A DNA stretch of 36,975 nt from RGIG1959 sp964564305 (GTDB lineage Bacteria > Bacillota > Clostridia > Oscillospirales > Acutalibacteraceae): NCBI GenBank assembly GCA_964564305.1, contig CAZMAM010000011.1, positions 1 through 36,975 on the forward strand, in the 5' to 3' direction. Every line of letters starts with the position of its first letter. Position 1 is the stretch's first letter. The notes beneath the pieces were generated by a model. It did not search any database, was not told where the DNA came from, and saw nothing but the letters and a program-made list of their open reading frames with translations. Shown here piece after piece: positions 1 to 8,175 of this stretch. A program made the translations under genes and the position numbers.

Positions 1-165
1 TATTTTTCAACATTTTTTCATCTATCTTTGTTAATCAAGTGGCAAACTCGGGACGGAACAAACGAGAAAACTGTCAATTCCGTTGTGATTGATCCGACAT
101 TCAAAAATACCGCATGGCAATCCAAAGGCACAGGCGTTCGCCTGAAAACAGACATACAAAATTAA
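1..165 (+). CDS. C-terminal end of an unidentified protein (partial)
   Basis: Frame 1 is open from the first base of the window to a TAA at 163-165, giving 54 residues that end in LKTDIQN. Codon choice (GGC, GTC, CGC, CTG, ACC) resembles the neighbouring real genes, and the frame ends just before the cdaA promoter, so it is probably the tail of an upstream gene on the same strand. No domain can be recognised in such a short piece. It could also be chance open sequence. Confidence 0.45.
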   Translation, partial: YFSTFFHLSLLIKWQTRDGTNEKTVNSVVIDPTFKNTAWQSKGTGVRLKTDIQN

Positions 166-187
166 TCGAAAAAGTATTCATTACCCG

Positions 188-216
188 TTGCCGTTCACCG
201 GAAAATGTGGTAAAAT
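188..216 (+). promoter_or_regulatory. Sigma-A-like promoter for cdaA-cdaR
   Basis: TTGCCG at 188-193 and TAAAAT at 211-216 are separated by exactly 17 bases. Transcription would start near 223, leaving a leader of about 70 bases before the cdaA start. Seen in sequence; activity is inferred. Confidence 0.5.
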
Positions 217-295
217 AATATCTGCCGAACATATGCCCGCGATAATAGAGACAGCAGGAATCCGGCATCGGATGCGCGGAAAGGAGGCGGCAGGA

Positions 296-1201
296 GTGTT
301 TGATTCATTGGCGCGGTTTGCGGAATCGATGTGGATGAACATTAAAACGTTCTTTTCATCCATCAATATTTTTACCAGCATACTGGACATCCTGCTGGTT
401 GCCTTTGTGATTTACAGCCTGATCCGCCTCATTCGGGATTCCCGCGCGGAGCAACTGATTAAAGGCATTCTTCTCTTGGGCATCACCTATCTGTTTGCCA
501 CGGTACTCAATCTCACGGCGTTGAAGTTTTTACTGAATATGCTGCTGAATAACGCGCTGATTCTCATTGTGGTCATTTTTCAGCCGGAACTCAGGCGGAT
601 TTTGGAGCGAGTGGGGCAATCGCATATTACCGGCGCGCTCTCCATTGTGGGGCATAATTCCGAAGACGAAAACCTGCGGGAGCGCTGGGAAACGGCCATT
701 ACGGCCGCCTGCGACGCAACAGGTCAATTGCAGCGACAAAAAATGGGCGCGCTGATTGTCTTTGAAAGGCATACTCGGCTGGGAGAAATTATTCGCACCG
801 GAACGGTTGTCGACGCCGACCCGTCCGTCGAATTAATCGGAAACATTTTTTTCAATAAAGCGCCTTTGCACGACGGCGCGATGATCATGCGCGACGGGAG
901 AATCCACGCGGCGGGATGTATTTTGCCCCTGACCGATCAGCAAAGCCTGAGCAGTTCTTTGGGAACCCGTCACCGGGCAGCGGTAGGAATGAGCGAAAAT
1001 TCCGATGCACTGACGGTTGTGGTTTCGGAAGAAACCGGCGTTATTTCTTTGGCTTCCGGCGGGACGCTGACCAGCGGTTATACCCCAAAGACATTACATC
1101 TGGCGCTGGAGAACGGAATCCTGAAAGACCAAAGCGGCACACCGGACGGAAAACGGGATCGCCTCTTGAAAAAAAGGCGAAAAAGGAGGGATCCTGAATG
1201 A
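296..1201 (+). CDS. cdaA: Diadenylate cyclase CdaA (DisA_N/DAC domain), membrane bound
   Basis: Makes cyclic di-AMP from two ATP at the membrane; c-di-AMP governs potassium and osmolyte balance and cell-wall homeostasis in Firmicutes. The N-terminal ~90 residues hold the hydrophobic segments typical of CdaA, followed by the DAC domain. The two signature motifs are intact: DGA at residues 193-195 and RHR at 225-227. The start chosen is GTG at 296, which has AAGGAGG at 281-287 with 8-base spacing. An in-frame ATG at 188 lies inside the promoter and has no ribosome binding site. The resulting 301 residues fit the family. The stop overlaps the cdaR start (ATGA), so the two are translationally coupled, as usual for this pair. 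The C-terminus is a Lys/Arg-rich tail. Identification is secure. Confidence 0.95.
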   Translation: MFDSLARFAESMWMNIKTFFSSINIFTSILDILLVAFVIYSLIRLIRDSRAEQLIKGILLLGITYLFATVLNLTALKFLLNMLLNNALILIVVIFQPELRRILERVGQSHITGALSIVGHNSEDENLRERWETAITAACDATGQLQRQKMGALIVFERHTRLGEIIRTGTVVDADPSVELIGNIFFNKAPLHDGAMIMRDGRIHAAGCILPLTDQQSLSSSLGTRHRAAVGMSENSDALTVVVSEETGVISLASGGTLTSGYTPKTLHLALENGILKDQSGTPDGKRDRLLKKRRKRRDPE

Positions 1202-2505
1202 AGATGCGTTCCGGCCTTTCCCGTTTGCTGCAATCCAATAAACGGGTCATGGTAATCTCCTTGCTGCTCGCCATAGCCGTTTGGGCCACGGTCATTTCCG
1301 GGCCTTCCAATATTGAGGAACGGGATATTTCCCTGACGGCAACGGTCGATTTGACCAACAGTTATGCGTATCAAAGCGGACTGCGCATTATCGGAAACGC
1401 GGAATTCCCGGTTACCGTCAATGTATCCGGCGCGTGGTCCGTTATTTCCCGTTTGACCGAAAGCGATATACGGGTGCGCGCCGATATCAGCGAAGTGACC
1501 TCTCCCGGAGAAATTGAACTTCCGCTCACCGTTTCCCGCAATTCGCTGGTCACCGATTACGAAATCGTCTCGATTACCCCAAGCAGTGTCAAAATCACCT
1601 GCGATTTATGGGAAAGCGGCGTTACCTTCCCCTTGCAAACGGATTTGTCCGCACTTTCTGTCAGCGATCCGACAACCATGCATATCGGCGATCCCGTGAT
1701 TGACAAAACCAATTTCCCCACGGGAGAACTGACGGTTTCGGGGCCGCAATCCACCGTGGATAAAATTGCACAGTTAGTTGCCCGAATTGAACAGCGGGAT
1801 GTGTTATCCGATATGGCGCTGTACGATGTCCCGGTCACCGCACTGGACAAAAACGGAAATGAAATTGATATGACTTATTGCACCATACAGGAACTGGAAA
1901 CCGGAACTGTCCATCTAACCGTTCCCGTATGGGTACAGCGCAACGTACAAGTGGGATATACGCTGATACACGCGCCGCAGGGGCTGGATACCGACTCACT
2001 GCTGAGCGTTTCGCCGCAAAACATCAGCCTGATCGGCACGGCTGCGGAATTGGATACGGTGTCCGAACAGTTGCAAAACTTAGGGGCGGTTGATTTTGAA
2101 CGTTTCTCATTAATCAGCAAAAGCCAAATCTTTAATCTGGATATTCCCGCCACCGTTCAGGTCATCGATAATATCGATAAGATAACCGTCACATTGGATA
2201 CTTCCGGCATGACCTCGCGTTCCTTTGACATATCCGTAAACGGAACCAAAGTTCAGGCAGAAGGAAATCTCGGCGATTTTTCCCTCTCTGTTCCGGATCA
2301 AACACTGACGTCGGTTGTGATGATTGGGCCCACGTCCGTGATTGACGCGCTGAAACAGGAAGATCTGATCATTTATTTGGACGTCGGCGATACGCCCACG
2401 GCCGGAACACGCCAGTTCCCCGTGCGCATTCAATCCAAAACCGGGGCATGGATGTATTCCGGAGGCACCGTAAACGGGCTTACCGTCTACGCCACGCTCA
2501 GCTGA
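1198..2505 (+). CDS. cdaR: CdaA regulatory protein CdaR (YbbR-domain protein)
   Basis: CdaR is the membrane-anchored extracytoplasmic partner that modulates CdaA. The 435-residue protein has one N-terminal transmembrane helix (about residues 16-36, ending in AVWATVIS). The rest is a chain of beta-rich YbbR repeats with recurring Val/Thr/Ile strands and phrases such as FPVTVNVSG and LTVSGPQS. AGGAGG at 1184-1189 precedes the ATG by 8 bases, inside the 3' end of cdaA. In Bacillus the next gene is glmM; here prfC follows after a 150-base gap, so the third member of the usual trio is absent from this locus. Confidence 0.9.
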   Translation: MKMRSGLSRLLQSNKRVMVISLLLAIAVWATVISGPSNIEERDISLTATVDLTNSYAYQSGLRIIGNAEFPVTVNVSGAWSVISRLTESDIRVRADISEVTSPGEIELPLTVSRNSLVTDYEIVSITPSSVKITCDLWESGVTFPLQTDLSALSVSDPTTMHIGDPVIDKTNFPTGELTVSGPQSTVDKIAQLVARIEQRDVLSDMALYDVPVTALDKNGNEIDMTYCTIQELETGTVHLTVPVWVQRNVQVGYTLIHAPQGLDTDSLLSVSPQNISLIGTAAELDTVSEQLQNLGAVDFERFSLISKSQIFNLDIPATVQVIDNIDKITVTLDTSGMTSRSFDISVNGTKVQAEGNLGDFSLSVPDQTLTSVVMIGPTSVIDALKQEDLIIYLDVGDTPTAGTRQFPVRIQSKTGAWMYSGGTVNGLTVYATLS

Positions 2506-2512
2506 TAAAACC

Positions 2513-2546
2513 ATAGCGGTACCGCTATAAAAAACGGTACCGCTAT
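2513..2546. repeat. Palindromic GGTACC hairpin downstream of cdaR
   Basis: ATAGCGGTACCGCTAT (2513-2528) is a perfect 16-base palindrome. Its right half recurs as GGTACCGCTAT at 2536-2546, so an 11-bp stem can form between 2513-2523 and 2536-2546 with a 12-base loop. No T-run follows on the + strand, so it is a poor intrinsic terminator. It may attenuate or terminate cdaR transcription with help, or protect its 3' end. Confidence 0.5.
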
Positions 2547-2658
2547 CATACGAAAAACGCGTTTTGGCTTCACCGTGCGCAAAACCGGCGCCATTCGCCC
2601 GAAATGCGGAAAAAACAGGCGTTTTGCCGCTTCGACAGACAAAGGGGAAAAATGATTC

Positions 2659-4245
2659 ATGCTCATAACCGAGGAAATTCAAAAGCGGAGAACTTTTGCC
2701 ATCATTTCTCACCCGGACGCGGGCAAAACAACCCTGACCGAAAAATTGCTGCTGTACGGAGGAGCGATTCAAACCGCCGGAATGGTGAAAGGCAAACGTT
2801 CGATGAAGCATGCCGTATCCGACTGGATGGAAATCGAAAAACAGCGCGGTATATCGGTAACCTCATCCGTGCTGCAATTTCATTACAGCGGGTATTGCAT
2901 CAATATTTTGGATACACCCGGGCACGAAGATTTTTCGGAAGATACTTATCGCACACTCATGGCAGCGGATTCCGCCGTGATGATTATTGACGCCTCCAAG
3001 GGCGTGGAAAGGCAAACGAAAAAGCTCTTCAAAGTCTGTGTCATGCGCCATATCCCGATTTTTACGTTTATCAATAAAATGGATCGCGACGCCCGGGATC
3101 CGTTTGATTTGCTGGAGGAAATTGAACAGGTTCTGGGCATTGAAACGTACGCGGTCAACTGGCCGATCGGCTCCGGAAAAGAATTTCGCGGCGTCTACGA
3201 CCGACGCCGCCGGAAAGTTCTGACCTACGCTTTGCGGGAAAGCGGCGCACACGAAGCGGAATCGACGGTTATCGATCCGGACGGAGAAACCCTCGGATGC
3301 CAAATCGGGGCCGAAAAGGCCGACCGCCTTCGCGAGGACATTGAACTGCTGGACGGGGCGGGCAGTACGCTGGACATGCCAAAAGTGCAAACCGGGCGGC
3401 TTTCGCCCGTATTTTTCGGTTCGGCGCTTACCAATTTCGGAGTTGAACCGTTTTTGCAGGAGTTTTTGCAAATGACCTCCCCTCCCTTGCCGCGCACGGC
3501 CGATACAGGAGAAATCGATCCGGTAAAGACGCCGTTTTCCGCCTTTGTGTTTAAAATTCAGGCCAATATGAATAAAGCGCACCGGGATCGCATTGCGTTT
3601 TTGCGCATTTGCTCCGGCAAATTTGAAAAAGGCATGGAAGTGTTTCACGTTCAGGGGGACAGAAAACTGCGGCTTTCTCAGCCGCAGCAAATGATAGCGC
3701 AGGATCGCGAAATTATCGAAGAGGCGTATGCCGGAGATATTATCGGCGTATTCGATCCGGGCATTTTCGCCATCGGAGATACACTGTGTTCCCCCGGGTA
3801 CCGCTTCGCTTATCAAGGAATCCCCACTTTTGAGCCGGAAATCTTCCGCCTCGTTCGGCAGACGGATACCATGAAACGCAAACAGTTTATAAAAGGTATC
3901 ACCCAGATTGCGCAAGAGGGCGCCATTCAGATTTTCCGGGATCCGAACGGCGGCATGGAAGAAGTCATTGTCGGGGTCGTGGGCCCGCTGCAGTTTGATG
4001 TTTTGGAATACCGCCTGAATAACGAATATAATGTTCAAATTAAAACGGAAAATTTGCCTTATCAATCGGTGCGGTGGATTGAAAGCGATGTACCGAATCC
4101 GGATAAACTGGATCTCACTTCCGATACCCGTTACGCCACCGATACCCGCGGGCGCCCGTTGCTGCTCTTTTCCAGTGAATGGAATATTCGATGGGCTACA
4201 GAGCACAATCCCGGGCTGATGCTGGCGGACTTCGGGAAAGCCTAA
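2659..4245 (+). CDS. prfC: Peptide chain release factor 3 (RF3 GTPase)
   Basis: RF3 is a ribosomal GTPase that removes RF1/RF2 after peptide release. The 528 residues match the usual ~529. The G1 motif is HPDAGKTT at residues 18-25, G3 is DTPGH at 85-89 and G4 is NKMD at 139-142. An EF-G-like domain II follows (about 300-390), then the RF3-type C-terminal domain. The ATG at 2659 is preceded by AAAGGGG (2641-2647). The gene stands alone between the cdaR hairpin and a terminator, convergent with recN. No promoter was confidently found in 2547-2658. Confidence 0.95.
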   Translation: MLITEEIQKRRTFAIISHPDAGKTTLTEKLLLYGGAIQTAGMVKGKRSMKHAVSDWMEIEKQRGISVTSSVLQFHYSGYCINILDTPGHEDFSEDTYRTLMAADSAVMIIDASKGVERQTKKLFKVCVMRHIPIFTFINKMDRDARDPFDLLEEIEQVLGIETYAVNWPIGSGKEFRGVYDRRRRKVLTYALRESGAHEAESTVIDPDGETLGCQIGAEKADRLREDIELLDGAGSTLDMPKVQTGRLSPVFFGSALTNFGVEPFLQEFLQMTSPPLPRTADTGEIDPVKTPFSAFVFKIQANMNKAHRDRIAFLRICSGKFEKGMEVFHVQGDRKLRLSQPQQMIAQDREIIEEAYAGDIIGVFDPGIFAIGDTLCSPGYRFAYQGIPTFEPEIFRLVRQTDTMKRKQFIKGITQIAQEGAIQIFRDPNGGMEEVIVGVVGPLQFDVLEYRLNNEYNVQIKTENLPYQSVRWIESDVPNPDKLDLTSDTRYATDTRGRPLLLFSSEWNIRWATEHNPGLMLADFGKA

Positions 4246-4323
4246 GAGCAACACCGAAAAAGGGTGTTACCGTGCAAAGCCTGCCCATCTATGGGCATCT
4301 TTCGTCATACTTTTCGGCCTATT

Positions 4324-4352
4324 GAGCACCTGGCATATGCCGGGCTCTTTTA
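4324..4352 (+). terminator. Rho-independent terminator after prfC
   Basis: GAGC (4324-4327) pairs with GCTC (4344-4347). The arms also include CC/GG and the self-complementary core GGCATATGCC, with two single-base bulges, and TTTTATTA follows. No matching T-tail exists on the - strand, so it serves prfC. A smaller AACACC/GGTGTT hairpin lies just upstream (about 4250-4268). Nothing else is seen in 4246-4401. Confidence 0.6.
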
Positions 4353-4401
4353 TTAGGGAAGACAGAATATGGCCTTTATTTTGTGCTCCATGTGCTCCGC
4401 T

Positions 4402-6078
4402 CTAATCTTTTGCTCCTCGTTCCAGCATTTCACGGGCGGTGTCAACGGCGGACTGTGTCGCCTGCCCTCCGATCAGGCGGGCAAGCGCTTGCGGGCGGCT
4501 TTGATCATCCAAGGCGCGCACTTGAGTAAACGTTCTGCCGTCGTGAACCTGCTTTTCAACCAATAGATGATGATGGGCATACGCGGCAATTTGAGGCAAA
4601 TGCGTAATGCAAAGCACCTGCTTTCCGGTTCCGACGGCGAGCGCACGCAACCGATTCCCGACTTTATCCGCCGCCCGGCCGCTGATTCCGGTATCAATCT
4701 CATCGAAAATCAGGGTGGGAATTTCGTCCGCTGTGGTCAGAACCGACTTCAGCGCCAGCATAACGCGGGAAAGTTCTCCGCCGGAAGCAATTTTGGCCAT
4801 CGGTTTGGGCGGTTCACCGGGGTTGGCGCTGATCAGAAATTCCACCTGATCCGCGCCGCCGGATGTGAAGGGAGCCGGCTGAATCGATACCTCAAGCGTA
4901 ACCTGAGGCATATCCAGATAGCTGAGCTGTTCCCCCACCTTTTGACAAAACAAATCCGCCGCTCCGCGGCGCGCCTCTGTAAGCGCCTTTCCCGCAGAGA
5001 GAAGCGAATCGCGCTGCTGACCCAGCAACTCGGAAAGGCGGCTGATTTCCTCATCATCCTGCTGAATTTGCCTCAGTTCGCGCTTCGCCTGCTGCAGATA
5101 CGCCAGCGCGGATTCGGTACTGCCGCCGTATTTTCCGCACAGGCGGTGCACTATGTCCGCCCGTTCTTCCACCGCGTCAAGCTGTGTCAAATCCATGTCC
5201 GGATCTTCTGTTAATGCGCGAAGGGTTTTAACCTGTTCCTGAATGTCGTACAAGGTTGTTTCCATTTGATCGGAGAGAAGCTTAGCGCCGTTATGCATTT
5301 GACCCGCTTCGCTTAAATCCGCCACCGCCTGTTCCAACTCGGTGAGCGCTCCCGGATGTTCATCGTCGCCGTCCATATTTTGCAGCGCCCCGTGCAGCAA
5401 CTGCTCCACTTTTTCCGCATTCCTCAGCAAAGTCCTTTGAGCGAAAATCCGCTTCTCTTCGCCCAATGTCAGCTGAGCGGAGCTCAATTCTTCTATTTGA
5501 AAAGAGAGCACATCCCTGCGCTGCTCTTTTTCTTTTTCCTCGCGCTGCAATTTGTGCAGTTTGCGATGCGTGTCGCAATACCGCCGATAGCACTCGCGAT
5601 ATTGTGAAAGTACCTGATCGTAGCCGCCCAGCGCGTCCAGATACCCCGCGTGACGGTCCCGGGAAAGCAAAGCCTGATTTTCATGCTGCCCGTGAATATT
5701 GACCAACATTCTGCCCAGATCGCGCAAAACGCCCGCGGTGCACGGAATTCCGCCGATATAGCAGGCGCTTTTATTTTCCGCTGAGATGCGACGGCGCAAA
5801 AGCAATGTACCGTCTTCCTGAGAATCATATCCCATGGTTTGCAAATATTCGGCAGCCGCCTTCGGAATATCGGAAAATTGCGCCGCGATCACCGCATCCC
5901 GGCTTCCTCCGCGCACCAAATTCCGGCTGACTCTCTCGCCCAAAACCGCGGAAAGAGCGTCAATCAATATCGATTTTCCCGCTCCGGTTTCTCCGGTAAG
6001 CACGGTAAGACCGCGGTCAAAAGTTACCTCGGCGTGATCGATTACCGCCACCCGGTCTATGGTCAGCCGGTTCAGCAT
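4402..6078 (-). CDS. recN: DNA repair protein RecN (SMC-like ATPase)
   Basis: RecN is an SMC-like ATPase acting at double-strand breaks. The 558 residues compare well with the usual 550-580. Walker A is GETGAGKS at residues 29-36, a long Glu/Gln-rich coiled coil follows (about 155-350), and the C-terminal half holds the ABC signature (ASGGELSRVM) and Walker B (LIFDEIDTGISG). The ATG at 6078 is preceded by GGAGGG with 8-base spacing. It is the last gene of the operon, 18 bases after argR, which is the classical argR-recN order in Firmicutes. Confidence 0.95.
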   Translation of the reverse strand: MLNRLTIDRVAVIDHAEVTFDRGLTVLTGETGAGKSILIDALSAVLGERVSRNLVRGGSRDAVIAAQFSDIPKAAAEYLQTMGYDSQEDGTLLLRRRISAENKSACYIGGIPCTAGVLRDLGRMLVNIHGQHENQALLSRDRHAGYLDALGGYDQVLSQYRECYRRYCDTHRKLHKLQREEKEKEQRRDVLSFQIEELSSAQLTLGEEKRIFAQRTLLRNAEKVEQLLHGALQNMDGDDEHPGALTELEQAVADLSEAGQMHNGAKLLSDQMETTLYDIQEQVKTLRALTEDPDMDLTQLDAVEERADIVHRLCGKYGGSTESALAYLQQAKRELRQIQQDDEEISRLSELLGQQRDSLLSAGKALTEARRGAADLFCQKVGEQLSYLDMPQVTLEVSIQPAPFTSGGADQVEFLISANPGEPPKPMAKIASGGELSRVMLALKSVLTTADEIPTLIFDEIDTGISGRAADKVGNRLRALAVGTGKQVLCITHLPQIAAYAHHHLLVEKQVHDGRTFTQVRALDDQSRPQALARLIGGQATQSAVDTAREMLERGAKD

Positions 6079-6096
6079 GAGGTTTTCCCTCCGTCT

Positions 6097-6540
6097 TCAG
6101 CAATTTGTCATCATGCGAAAACGTTTGGCCAGGCCGATCGCATCATCTTCCGTTTTCGCAATGCAGATAAAAGTATCGTCTCCGGCCAAAGTTCCGAGCA
6201 CTTGGGGAAGATCCAGAGAATCCGCAGCGGCGCAAACCGCCCCGGCCGCTCCGGAAAGACATTTCACCACTACAATATTTCCCGCGCTGTCCACTGTTTG
6301 AACCGCCTCGCGAAAAAGCGAAGCAAGCGGAGCTTTGGCGGGGCTTTTTCCCGCATTGTAGTGATACTGACCGTCTTCTCCCATGGCCTTGGTCAAACGC
6401 AATTCCCGAATGTCCCGCGAAATCGTTGCCTGTGTCACAGGAAACCCGGCATCATTCAACGCCTGCCGCAGTTCTTCCTGCGTAACCGGCTTTTGTTCGG
6501 CAATCAGGCGAAGAATCGTTTCCTGCCGTGCCTTCTTCAT
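6097..6540 (-). CDS. argR: Arginine repressor ArgR/AhrC
   Basis: ArgR is a hexameric arginine-responsive transcription regulator. The 147 residues show the N-terminal winged helix-turn-helix, with the signature QATISRDIRELRL around residues 37-49. A linker follows, then the C-terminal oligomerisation and arginine-binding domain, with GTLAGDDT close to the conserved GT-x-AGDDT motif. No arginine biosynthesis genes are nearby. Its place between nadK and recN is the conserved operon position. Confidence 0.95.
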   Translation of the reverse strand: MKKARQETILRLIAEQKPVTQEELRQALNDAGFPVTQATISRDIRELRLTKAMGEDGQYHYNAGKSPAKAPLASLFREAVQTVDSAGNIVVVKCLSGAAGAVCAAADSLDLPQVLGTLAGDDTFICIAKTEDDAIGLAKRFRMMTNC

Positions 6541-6556
6541 TCAATATCCCCCTATT

Positions 6557-7375
6557 CTACCGGCGATCAATCAGTTTTTGTGTCAGAATATCGTAAAAAG
6601 CATCCTGTTCTTTCAGGGAAATCAACTGAGCCGTTTGGGGATGACGGCGCACCGTCACCCAATCCTCCGAACCGAGCCGTATCGCTTCCTCGCCGTCCAC
6701 CGTTAAATAAGCCTCACCCGCCGTTCGAACGGAAATGGACGCCGTATCGGAAAAAATAAACGGACGGGTATGCATCGCGTGCGGACAAATGGGCGTGAGC
6801 AAAATGCACCGCAGAGCAGGATCCGCCACCGGGCCTCCCGCAGAAAGCGAATACGCGGTAGACCCCGTCGGAGTCGCCAAAATCACGCCGTCCGCGCGAT
6901 AGGTGCAAACCGGCTTTGCATCGCTGAACACAGACAGACGAATCATTTTAGAAAGACTTCCGCGAGAGATGACCGCCTCATTAAACGCGGTTAACGATTG
7001 CTCTGCCCGAGCGGTATGCAAGGTTACCGAAAGCATCATGCGCGGCTGAACCGTGATTTCCCGCTCAAAGAGGCAGGAGAGTTTTTCGATCTGATCCGCT
7101 TCCAATCCAGCCAAAAATCCCATATGCCCGCCGTTAATTCCCAATACAGGCAAACCGAACGCGCCGGCCGCCTTTGCCACATGCATGATGGTTCCGTCTC
7201 CGCCCAAAACCACCGCTGCATCGCAAAACGCAAGCTTTTCGGCGTCGTGCGGTGAAAGCCCGTTATCCCAAAGCAGCAAACAAACCTCGGAACCGGTTTC
7301 GAGTATCTTACGCACCTCAGGCGCCAGACGGTCCGCTCCCGGCGCCGACGGATTGACAATATACGCAATTTTCAT
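6557..7375 (-). CDS. nadK: NAD kinase
   Basis: Phosphorylates NAD to NADP. The start is the ATG at 7375 (MKIAYIVNPS), giving 272 residues; the open frame runs 52 codons further upstream but only inside tlyA. The nucleotide-binding GGDGT motif is at residues 58-62, and the family motif TGSTAYSLSAGGP lies further on. The ATG overlaps the tlyA TGA (ATGA), and an AAAGGAG sits about 11 bases before it, within tlyA. Confidence 0.93.
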   Translation of the reverse strand: MKIAYIVNPSAPGADRLAPEVRKILETGSEVCLLLWDNGLSPHDAEKLAFCDAAVVLGGDGTIMHVAKAAGAFGLPVLGINGGHMGFLAGLEADQIEKLSCLFEREITVQPRMMLSVTLHTARAEQSLTAFNEAVISRGSLSKMIRLSVFSDAKPVCTYRADGVILATPTGSTAYSLSAGGPVADPALRCILLTPICPHAMHTRPFIFSDTASISVRTAGEAYLTVDGEEAIRLGSEDWVTVRRHPQTAQLISLKEQDAFYDILTQKLIDRR

Positions 7376-8175
7376 GCCGTTGGCCGCTCCTTTCCCCGAA
7401 GGGACATCGCCTGTTTTACCGCTTCGCCGATATCCGCACACACCGAAGGCGACCGGGTTAGCACGGCAAGATATTCCGCATTGCCTTCCTTCCCCAAAAT
7501 CGGAGAAGGAACCAAAGCCCGCGGATTCCACCCCCGCCGATTCCAGAAATCCGTAAGAGAACGAAGCACGCGGATATGATCCGAAACGTCTGTCACAACG
7601 CCGCGCTTGGAAAGCGCTTCCCGACCCGCTTCAAACTGCGGCTTGATCAGACAGACCGCCTCCCCGTCCCCGGTGAGCAGAGGAGGAATACGGTCAAAAA
7701 TTTTGGTTATCGAAATAAACGAGACGTCCACCGTGCAAACGCGCACAGAATGCCCCGGAATGACGGCTGTTTTCTCGGTATCCCGAATATCCGTACCTTC
7801 CAGAGAAGTCACCCTCGGATCTTGAACCAAGCGTAAATCCAGCTGACCGTGCCCGACATCCAGCGCATACACATGAGCGGCTCCGTGCCGAAGCAGGCAA
7901 TCGGTAAACCCTCCGGTGGAAGCGCCGATATCCGCGCACACCGCGCCGCCGACGTTCAATATCCCGCAGGCAAAGAGATGCTCCAGTTTTTCTCCTCCCC
8001 GACCGACATATCGCTCACGAGCCGAACAGTCAATAACGTCCCCGCCGTCGATCTGAAAAGAGGCTTTGCGCACCGGATGACCGTTGACGGTCACGGCCCC
8101 GCCTTCAATCGCCTGCTTGGCCTTATTGCGCCCGCTGACCAGACCCCGCGCCACCAACGCCGTATCCAGCCTCAC
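7372..8175 (-). CDS. tlyA: TlyA family rRNA (cytidine-2'-O)-methyltransferase
   Basis: The family is annotated as hemolysin A but acts as a 2'-O-methyltransferase on rRNA. The 267 residues comprise an N-terminal S4 RNA-binding domain (about 1-60) and an FtsJ-like methyltransferase fold with the SAM motif DIGASTGGFTDCLL in the 80s-90s and DVSFIS further on. The start is GTG at 8175, which overlaps the dxs stop as GTGA. The stop overlaps nadK. Conserved neighbour of dxs in Firmicutes. Confidence 0.92.
   Translation of the reverse strand: MRLDTALVARGLVSGRNKAKQAIEGGAVTVNGHPVRKASFQIDGGDVIDCSARERYVGRGGEKLEHLFACGILNVGGAVCADIGASTGGFTDCLLRHGAAHVYALDVGHGQLDLRLVQDPRVTSLEGTDIRDTEKTAVIPGHSVRVCTVDVSFISITKIFDRIPPLLTGDGEAVCLIKPQFEAGREALSKRGVVTDVSDHIRVLRSLTDFWNRRGWNPRALVPSPILGKEGNAEYLAVLTRSPSVCADIGEAVKQAMSLRGKERPTA

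Noticed and set aside
188..295. Upstream extension of cdaA to ATG 188
   Set aside because: The ATG overlaps the -35 box of a good promoter and has no ribosome binding site; GTG 296 has AAGGAGG at ideal distance.
2110..2811. 233-residue open frame on the - strand
   Set aside because: Runs across the cdaR end, the palindromic gap and the prfC start; shadow of cdaR and prfC.
2863..4254. 463-residue open frame on the - strand
   Set aside because: Antisense to prfC, which has all GTPase motifs; no ribosome binding site and an Arg/His/Phe-rich shadow composition.
5839..6759. 306-residue open frame on the + strand
   Set aside because: Antisense shadow across recN, argR and nadK; no recognisable domain.
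7376..7531. N-terminal extension of NAD kinase
   Set aside because: Lies wholly inside tlyA; family proteins start at the MKIAYIVNPS segment.
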